Shown one piece after another: positions 59,476 through 64,000 of a stretch of 64,000 bases of DNA (positions are counted from its first letter, which is position 1; each line of letters begins with the position of its first letter). A program made the translations under genes and the position numbers. Below the pieces are notes generated by a model. It had not been told where the DNA came from. It saw nothing but the letters and a program-made list of their open reading frames with translations, and made no database searches. Origin of the DNA: Nocardioides furvisabuli (GTDB lineage: Bacteria > Actinomycetota > Actinomycetes > Propionibacteriales > Nocardioidaceae); contig NZ_JAIGQB010000006.1 of assembly GCF_021083185.1 (NCBI RefSeq), positions 158,142 to 222,141 of the forward strand, written 5' to 3'.

Positions 59476-59530
59476 AGCCGTGAGACGCTTCAGCCGGCGA
59501 CGAGGTTGCCCTGGCGCCGCCCGGATCGGG

Positions 59531-60691
59531 TCAGTACTGCCACCAGGCCGGCATGTCTTCGGCTCGCTGGGTGAGGTCGGCGGGAGCGCCGATGCCGAGA
59601 CCGGGGTCACCGGCCAGTGACACCATCTCCTCGACCAGCACAGGTCCGTCGAGCTGACGAGGGTCGCCCGTGACCGGGTGCCCGGTCCAGGATGCACGCA
59701 CCATCACGCCCGCGCGCCAGCGAGTCACAGTGATGCTCCCGGGGTCGGCGCCGTCGGCATGTGTCCAGGCGACCAGTGCACCGCCGGAGGGCGCGCAGCC
59801 GTCGCTCTCGGCGCAGCGCGCTTCACGTCGAAGGCTTGCCCCCCGGAGCTCCCGCTGCGCCGGCCGCAACGCGACCCGCAGCGTCGTCGCTGCCCAACCA
59901 CCCTGAGGCGGGAACTGCATGATGATGCCGACCTCCGGCGGAGTCGTCCGCGGGTCGGGACCGGCCGTCGCGGCGTCCCAGGCAGTGTGGTCCTGCGTGA
60001 GCAGAGCGAGCGTGGCTGGCGTGGCGGGATCGCTCAGGACTGGGCCGGGCAGATCGCGGCCCGGGGTGGCCGGGTCGTCGTACACCTCGAACCGAGCACC
60101 CTGCGCCAAGGCCTCGGTCGTCGTGACTGGCGCGACCCTTGGATCGGTGACCAGCCCGACGAGCTCGTCCACAGAGACCGGCAGATCGAGCTCGCGCGGG
60201 TCGCCGGTGATCATCGGGCCGGCGAACGACGCAACCACGGCAGTGGACCCCGATCGGTGCAGCGCCATGACGCTCCCGGGATCCTCCCCGGGATGGCCGG
60301 TGTCCCATCGGAGCGAGACGCCCTGGATCCTGGCGCAGCTGAGGGCTGCGGATGCGCAGGAGCGCAGAGGGCGGTACTCACGCATTCCCGGCGAGGCCCA
60401 CGGGGCCGTGAAGACCTCCACGAGGTCGCCGTCGTCGCCCTCGGAGGGACGGAACCTCACCCGCACGCCCACGGCGTCCTCCCCGAGCCGGCCAAGGGTC
60501 GAGGCGGTCATCGGCTCGGCGCTGCTGGCCTCACCCTCGATGTGCTCGTCGACCAGCCACGCCAACGCAGGTGGCGTGAGCCGTCCGCTCGGTTCTGCTG
60601 CCCCGGGCGGGTGTCGGTCCGCGCCACAGGAACCCAGTGCCGCCCCGCTGATGAGCACCGCGAGCGCCAGCGCGCTCACGCGCATCCCCAT
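59531..60691 (-). CDS. Predicted lipoprotein with internal duplication
   Basis: 386 residues. Lipobox GAALGSCG near residue 21, then an exported domain in two related halves. Around residues 160-210 (GEDPGSVMAL, ITGDPRELDLPVSVDELV) and 335-370 (GADPGSITVT, VTGDPRQLDGPVLVEEMV) the same strand-loop-helix unit recurs, each ending in a DP-containing turn. Cys residues are few (SCASAALSC, CAESDGC) and probably form disulfides. ATG at 60691 is chosen because it puts the lipobox at the usual distance and leaves a 16-base gap to the next gene. Function unknown. Confidence 0.75.
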   Translation of the reverse strand: MGMRVSALALAVLISGAALGSCGADRHPPGAAEPSGRLTPPALAWLVDEHIEGEASSAEPMTASTLGRLGEDAVGVRVRFRPSEGDDGDLVEVFTAPWASPGMREYRPLRSCASAALSCARIQGVSLRWDTGHPGEDPGSVMALHRSGSTAVVASFAGPMITGDPRELDLPVSVDELVGLVTDPRVAPVTTTEALAQGARFEVYDDPATPGRDLPGPVLSDPATPATLALLTQDHTAWDAATAGPDPRTTPPEVGIIMQFPPQGGWAATTLRVALRPAQRELRGASLRREARCAESDGCAPSGGALVAWTHADGADPGSITVTRWRAGVMVRASWTGHPVTGDPRQLDGPVLVEEMVSLAGDPGLGIGAPADLTQRAEDMPAWWQY

Positions 60692-60707
60692 CAAGAGGTC
60701 CCGACGA

Positions 60708-60980
60708 TCACTGGGCCGCACGCCGGCCGTGCCGCCCGATCTGCAGGATCTCCGGCGGGGGACCGACCGAGCTCACCGGCCTCTGCGTCGGCAACCAGGC
60801 GTCGGAGTAGAGGACTGCGCCGCGGGGAGGCTGCTCGATCTGGCGGCCGGGAGCCACGAAGAGCGGGTCCTGCAGGTGCGAGGCGGGGGGCCGCAACGGC
60901 CTCCCGTCGTTGAACAGGGCCCGGACGGTCCCGACGCACAGACCCAGCGCGATCGCCAGGAGCAGCCACATGAAGGCCAT
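60708..60980 (-). CDS. Small membrane-anchored protein, unknown
   Basis: 90 residues. One N-terminal membrane helix (FMWLLLAIALGLCVGTVRAL), followed by a polar Pro/Gln/Arg-rich tail with no predicted fold. CACCAT 6 bases before the ATG may be a weak -10. It sits directly upstream of the duplicated lipoprotein and probably belongs to the same unit. Function unknown. Confidence 0.6.
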   Translation of the reverse strand: MAFMWLLLAIALGLCVGTVRALFNDGRPLRPPASHLQDPLFVAPGRQIEQPPRGAVLYSDAWLPTQRPVSSVGPPPEILQIGRHGRRAAQ

Positions 60981-61025
60981 GCCTCCATGGTGCGCCTCGT
61001 CGCGCCCGGTGGGAAGGGCCGCGTG

Positions 61026-61874
61026 TCACCATCCGCAGTACGTCGGCACGAACCCGCGCAGCGCGGCCCGACGCTCGTCACCGATGGGCAGGTAGAACGC
61101 CGCGCCCGGCGGCAGGTCGGGTCCGGTCACGCGTACCGGAACAAGGGTGCCGACCTTGTCGTCGGCCAGCGCGTGCGGGTCGCACCGACTGGGGATCAGT
61201 CGCAGGACGACCTCCACCGGAGGGTCGTCAGGACCGAGGGGATATGTGACTCCCTCGTCGACGTGGGCCGAGCCGGGGACCTGTCGGAACAGCACCGTGT
61301 CCTCGAAGCCCGCGAACGCGACCTCGTCCTGCGCGCCGGTGGGAGTCAGGGTCACCGGCAGCTCGTAGACGGAGTTCCTGCCCTCGCCGGCGATGCGTAC
61401 GGTCCCGAGCTCGAGGGTCGCCGCCTCGCCCAGCCGTTCCTCCGCGCAGTCGCGGTCCATGAAGAGGGCGACGGCGCCGTAGCGGTCGGTCGCCGTGGTG
61501 GTCGACTGCAGCTCGGGTCCGTCGTCGATGCGGTAGGTCAACCGGACCTCAACGTCCGACCCGGTGCCGCACCCTGACGTCGGCAGCTCGAACTCGAGGT
61601 CCGCCTCGTTCTCGAACGACTTCTCGCCGGCCCACGTGATCGTGCCGAACCGCGGCGACTCGATGTCGGCGTGGGTGACGGTGACGCGCCGCTCAGCGTC
61701 GTTCACCAGGCGTACGAAGAGGGTGCGTCCCTCGCGCTGCAACCGCGACTGGTCGACGTACGCCGCGAGGCCCTCAGGGAAGGGCGTCGTCCGCGCCTCG
61801 TCAGGCTCGTCGGTGGCACCGCACCCGAGCACGGTGGCACCCAGGAGCAGGAGCAACGTGGCGACGCGGCGCAT
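61026..61874 (-). CDS. Predicted lipoprotein, unknown function
   Basis: 282 residues. Signal peptide RRVATLLLLLGATVLGCG with lipidated Cys18. The mature part looks like two beta-sandwich domains (LFVRLVNDAERRVTVTHADI and VYELPVTLTPTGAQDEVAFA), with Cys residues in SGCGTG, DRDCAEE, SRCDPH and TYCGW that may pair. It is divergent from the small membrane protein at 61913 over 38 bases. No family recognised. Together with the two other lipoproteins it suggests a surface-exposed accessory set. Confidence 0.75.
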   Translation of the reverse strand: MRRVATLLLLLGATVLGCGATDEPDEARTTPFPEGLAAYVDQSRLQREGRTLFVRLVNDAERRVTVTHADIESPRFGTITWAGEKSFENEADLEFELPTSGCGTGSDVEVRLTYRIDDGPELQSTTTATDRYGAVALFMDRDCAEERLGEAATLELGTVRIAGEGRNSVYELPVTLTPTGAQDEVAFAGFEDTVLFRQVPGSAHVDEGVTYPLGPDDPPVEVVLRLIPSRCDPHALADDKVGTLVPVRVTGPDLPPGAAFYLPIGDERRAALRGFVPTYCGW

Positions 61875-61900
61875 GTCCGCAGCATTCCACGGCAGTCGGC

Positions 61901-61906
61901 GATACT
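61901..61906 (+). promoter_or_regulatory. -10 element (GATACT) of small membrane protein
   Basis: GATACT ends 6 bases before the ATG at 61913; leaderless arrangement. Confidence 0.4.
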
Positions 61907-61912
61907 CGCCGC

Positions 61913-62203
61913 ATGCGTCGTCATCTGTGGTGGGTCCTGGGCCTCGTACTGGTGTGCAGCGGCGTCGTGATCATGCTGTCCGCCCAGGCCGGTCCCGACG
62001 ACTTCGGGTGGTTCGCCTACACCCCGCTCAGCGACGACCCCGACTGGCACATGGGCTGGAGCGACCCCATGAGCAACGGGTCTGCGCTCATCGTGACGCC
62101 GTGGCAGGTGGCCGGCTCAGCGGTCGTGGCCCTGGGGCTGGTGGTCATCGCCGGGGGAGTGGGCTTCCGGCTCGGCCAGCGCCGGTCTCGGCGAGCTGCT
62201 TGA
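61913..62203 (+). CDS. Small two-helix membrane protein, unknown
   Basis: 96 residues. Hydrophobic helices at both ends (WWVLGLVLVCSGVVIMLSA and VAGSAVVALGLVVIAGGVGF) flank an acidic exported loop, PDDFGWFAYTPLSDDPDW and so on; the protein ends in an Arg-rich cytoplasmic tail. Its last 59 bases overlap the end of the convergent SRPBCC gene. No family recognised. Confidence 0.6.
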   Translation: MRRHLWWVLGLVLVCSGVVIMLSAQAGPDDFGWFAYTPLSDDPDWHMGWSDPMSNGSALIVTPWQVAGSAVVALGLVVIAGGVGFRLGQRRSRRAA

Positions 62204-62657
62204 TCGCGGCGAGCGTCCGGGGGATCCCGGCGTGGGCCTGCCGGGTGCGGTCCTCGATCTCGTCCGCGGCGCTGTCGCCGTACTTCTCGGCGAACATCGA
62301 CTGACCTGCGGGGAGGAACTCCCACGTCTCGGTCAGGCGCGTGCCCGCTCCCTCAGCCTCGAGGAGGAAGCCCCACCGCACGAAGCCCTGGCCCACGACC
62401 CAGGCGAACTCGCGGCCGGGGTCGGCTGCCACGACCCGCGACCGGGTCTCCCACGTGCGGTCCGGGAGCTCGTTGCGCCCGGTGAACCACGCCCCGACGC
62501 GACCCGCCTCCGTCTCGTCGTCCCACCAGCAGCCGGTGCAGACGGGACTCCACTCGCCGGTGCGGGTGATGTCGCTGACGAGGTCGTAGACCGCCTCGGG
62601 GGAGGCCGCGATGACCACGCCGTCCTGGTGGGTCCGTGACTGTGGTGCTTGCGTCAT
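62145..62657 (-). CDS. SRPBCC-family (START-like) protein
   Basis: 170 residues. The helix-grip fold is signalled by VVIAASPEAVYDLVSDITRT near the N-terminus, GEWSPVCTGCWWDD, and the closing strand/helix GTRLTETWEFLPAG. This family binds small hydrophobic ligands or acts as polyketide cyclase-like or dehydrase-like enzymes, and none can be chosen here. Its ATG overlaps the stop of the DsbA-like gene upstream by ATGA, so the two are co-expressed. The 3' end overlaps a convergent gene by 59 bases. Confidence 0.82.
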   Translation of the reverse strand: MTQAPQSRTHQDGVVIAASPEAVYDLVSDITRTGEWSPVCTGCWWDDETEAGRVGAWFTGRNELPDRTWETRSRVVAADPGREFAWVVGQGFVRWGFLLEAEGAGTRLTETWEFLPAGQSMFAEKYGDSAADEIEDRTRQAHAGIPRTLAAIKQLAETGAGRAGSPLPRR

Positions 62658-63394
62658 CCGCGCTCACTGCGCTGCCGACGGCTGCCGCCGTGCCAGTCCT
62701 CCTGCTTGCCGATGGTGTCGGGGTCCACACCGAAGCCGATCAGCTGCGGGCGCTCGCGCAGGCTGCGCTTGAGCTCGGCGAAGCCGGGGAAGCGGGCCAG
62801 GCCGACCACGTGGTCCCACAGCTCGCCGGCCTGCTCGGGCTCGGGGAGCCGGCTGATCACGGGGCCGAAGAACGCCACGCCGTCCGGCGGCTCGAAGTGG
62901 ATGATCGGGGTCCCGACGTCCTTGCCGGTCAGCGCGCGCGCCTCGTCGCCGTCCGCACGGATCGCGTCGTCCCAGGAGGTGTCGTCGAGGGCGTCGACCA
63001 GGTCGGTGGGCAGGCCGACCTCGATGAGGACGGGCTCGAGGAACTCCCGCGTACCGTGCCGGTGGCGATCGGTCTCGTCGTCCGCGTCCTCGGCGGGCGG
63101 GGCGTCGAAGATGTGGGCGCCCAGCGAGGCCTGCAGCGCGTCCAGCGCCTCGGCTCCGTGCTCGTGACGAGCCCGTGCGGCGACGCGCAGCAGGCGCAGG
63201 CCGGCGGTGTGACCCGCCTCGTACTCCGGCGGGAAGTGCGCGTCGTAGTCGATGTGTTCGTTGATCAGGCGCAGCGAGATGAAGCGCCAGTCCACCGTCA
63301 GGTCGCGCTCGGCCTGCACCATCCGGACCCACTTGCTGGTCAGCCAGCAGAAGGGGCACACCGGGTCGAAGTAGAAGTGGATGTCAGATGCCAT
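62654..63394 (-). CDS. DsbA-family protein, Rv2466c-like mycothiol-dependent reductase
   Basis: 246 residues. Thioredoxin fold with the active-site CPFC at residues 13-16 in FYFDPVCPFCWLTSKWV, and a long helical insertion. The start and the WRFISLRLINEH segment resemble Mycobacterium Rv2466c, a mycothiol-dependent reductase of the DsbA/FrnE type, although that protein has CPWC. Mycothiol use fits the actinobacterial host. Cytoplasmic, no signal. TAGTCT lies 6 bases before the ATG at 63394. Confidence 0.85.
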   Translation of the reverse strand: MASDIHFYFDPVCPFCWLTSKWVRMVQAERDLTVDWRFISLRLINEHIDYDAHFPPEYEAGHTAGLRLLRVAARARHEHGAEALDALQASLGAHIFDAPPAEDADDETDRHRHGTREFLEPVLIEVGLPTDLVDALDDTSWDDAIRADGDEARALTGKDVGTPIIHFEPPDGVAFFGPVISRLPEPEQAGELWDHVVGLARFPGFAELKRSLRERPQLIGFGVDPDTIGKQEDWHGGSRRQRSERG

Positions 63395-63400
63395 GGATCG

Positions 63401-63406
63401 AGACTA
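63401..63406 (-). promoter_or_regulatory. -10 element of DsbA-like gene (TAGTCT)
   Basis: Minus-strand TAGTCT ends 6 bases before the ATG at 63394; leaderless. Confidence 0.5.
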
Positions 63407-63471
63407 GGGCCCACCCCTAGCTGTGATGCCCAGTCACGTTGTGCGATCGGGCACGGCGAGCCGTAGATAGG

Positions 63472-63532
63472 TGAAGGCCTCCCGGTGTGGAGTGGAGCTG
63501 TCTAGGACTTCACTTCCAGAGGGAGGCCTTCA
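63472..63532 (+). promoter_or_regulatory. Inverted repeat burying the transposase ribosome-binding site
   Basis: TGAAGGCCTCCC (63472-63483) and GGGAGGCCTTCA (63521-63532) form a perfect 12-bp stem with a 37-nt loop. The right arm contains the GGGAGG Shine-Dalgarno and the A of the start codon, so RNA reading through from outside would hide the initiation site. Confidence 0.7.
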
Positions 63533-64000
63533 TGGCCCACGTTAACGCGGCTTTGACCCCGAAGCACCGACTCCGCCTGGCACGGCTCATCGTCGATGAC
63601 GGCTGGACTCCGGCTCGAGCGGCCGAGTTCTTCAACGTCACCTGGCGCACCGCGGACAAGTGGGCTCAGCGCTACCGCGACGAAGGACCCGCCGGGATGA
63701 ACGACCGATCCTCGGCCCGCCACATCCAGCACGCGAAGACACCACGGCCGGTAGTGCGCAAGATCGTGCACCTGCGCTGGAAGCAACGACTCGGACCGGC
63801 CCCGATCGCAGCCAAGCTGGGCATGCCGGCCTCGACCGTGCACGCGGTGCTCGTTCGGTGTCGGCTCAATCGGCTCACTCACATCGACCGGGTCACTGGC
63901 GAGCCAGCACGCCGCTACGAGCGCGAGCGGCCCGGCGAGCTGATCCATGTCGACGTCACCAAGTTCGGCAACATCCCCGACGGCGGCGGCTGGCGCTACA
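63532..64000 (+). CDS. IS481-family transposase (partial, runs off window)
   Basis: The first 156 residues of a DDE transposase. An N-terminal helix-turn-helix is visible (LARLIVDDGWTPARAAEFFN, WRTADKWAQRYRDEG), then NDRSSARHIQHAKTP and a second HTH (AKLGMPASTVHAVLV). The catalytic RNase H fold begins at GELIHVDVTKFGNIPD, whose Asp after HV is the first DDE residue. This order is characteristic of IS481 (leucine-zipper/HTH then rve). ATG at 63532 with GGGAGG 5 bases ahead. The open frame continues past base 64000, so intactness of the rest is unknown. Confidence 0.88.
   Translation, partial: MAHVNAALTPKHRLRLARLIVDDGWTPARAAEFFNVTWRTADKWAQRYRDEGPAGMNDRSSARHIQHAKTPRPVVRKIVHLRWKQRLGPAPIAAKLGMPASTVHAVLVRCRLNRLTHIDRVTGEPARRYERERPGELIHVDVTKFGNIPDGGGWRY

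Larger units (their letters stand above)
63422..64000 (+). mobile_element. IS481-family insertion sequence, left part
   Basis: The transposase that starts at 63532 is of IS481 type, so an insertion sequence begins between 63395 and 63531. TGTGATGCCCAGTCA at 63422 is a candidate terminal repeat, because this family's ends usually start TGT. The boundary cannot be confirmed as the right end is outside the window. Confidence 0.65.

Overview
The window is high-GC actinobacterial chromosome, most likely from the family Nocardioidaceae (Nocardioides-like). This is inferred from gene content, from the synteny of a cell-division and DNA-metabolism backbone that is also seen in streptomycetes, from a fused CydDC exporter, from a mycothiol-type reductase, from abundant GTG/TTG starts, and from many leaderless promoters. 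No tRNA, rRNA, CRISPR array or replication origin was recognised. No stretch longer than 300 bases lacks a gene; the longest gaps are about 205-265 bases (9344-9549, 12028-12291, 28576-28788, 35617-35847).

Layout. 1-8345 is central metabolism: the start of an ABC exporter, dihydrolipoamide acyltransferase (E2) and dihydrolipoamide dehydrogenase (E3), leucyl aminopeptidase, GcvT and two small unknown proteins. 8360-9343 is an isolated family-2 glycosyltransferase that looks foreign. 9550-16217 holds a methyltransferase, a thyA-folA-gntR operon, a NUDIX hydrolase, a nucleotidyltransferase, dapA and RNase J. 16277-25252 is a respiratory block: a soluble GAF sensor kinase, then cydA-cydB-cydDC read leftward, and divergently a BlaI-type repressor plus an M56 membrane protease. 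The cydA/blaI gap carries TACTACG dyads that look like the BlaI operator. 25324-28575 is a large secreted M4 protease.

28789-48744 contains the conserved order ftsK, rodZ-like, rimO, pgsA, cinA/pncC, clgR, split by two accessory insertions. The first (33154-35616) has an Imm33-like protein, a frameshifted NUDIX gene and a DUF222/HNH endonuclease. The second (38103-47881) has a very large secreted nuclease/5'-nucleotidase fusion, a second secreted 5'-nucleotidase and a GH15 glycosidase. The two secreted DNA/nucleotide enzymes could together turn extracellular DNA into nucleosides and phosphate. They share a basic C-terminal Ig-like tail with the M4 protease.

48764-54089 is a DNA-repair operon (lhr helicase, then nei). 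54441-58046 is a divergent two-component system and two-gene ABC transporter. 58180-62203 is a cluster of lineage-specific lipoproteins and small membrane proteins. 62145-63394 has an SRPBCC protein and an Rv2466c-like DsbA protein. The window ends inside an IS481-type insertion sequence whose transposase ribosome-binding site lies in a perfect 12-bp inverted repeat.
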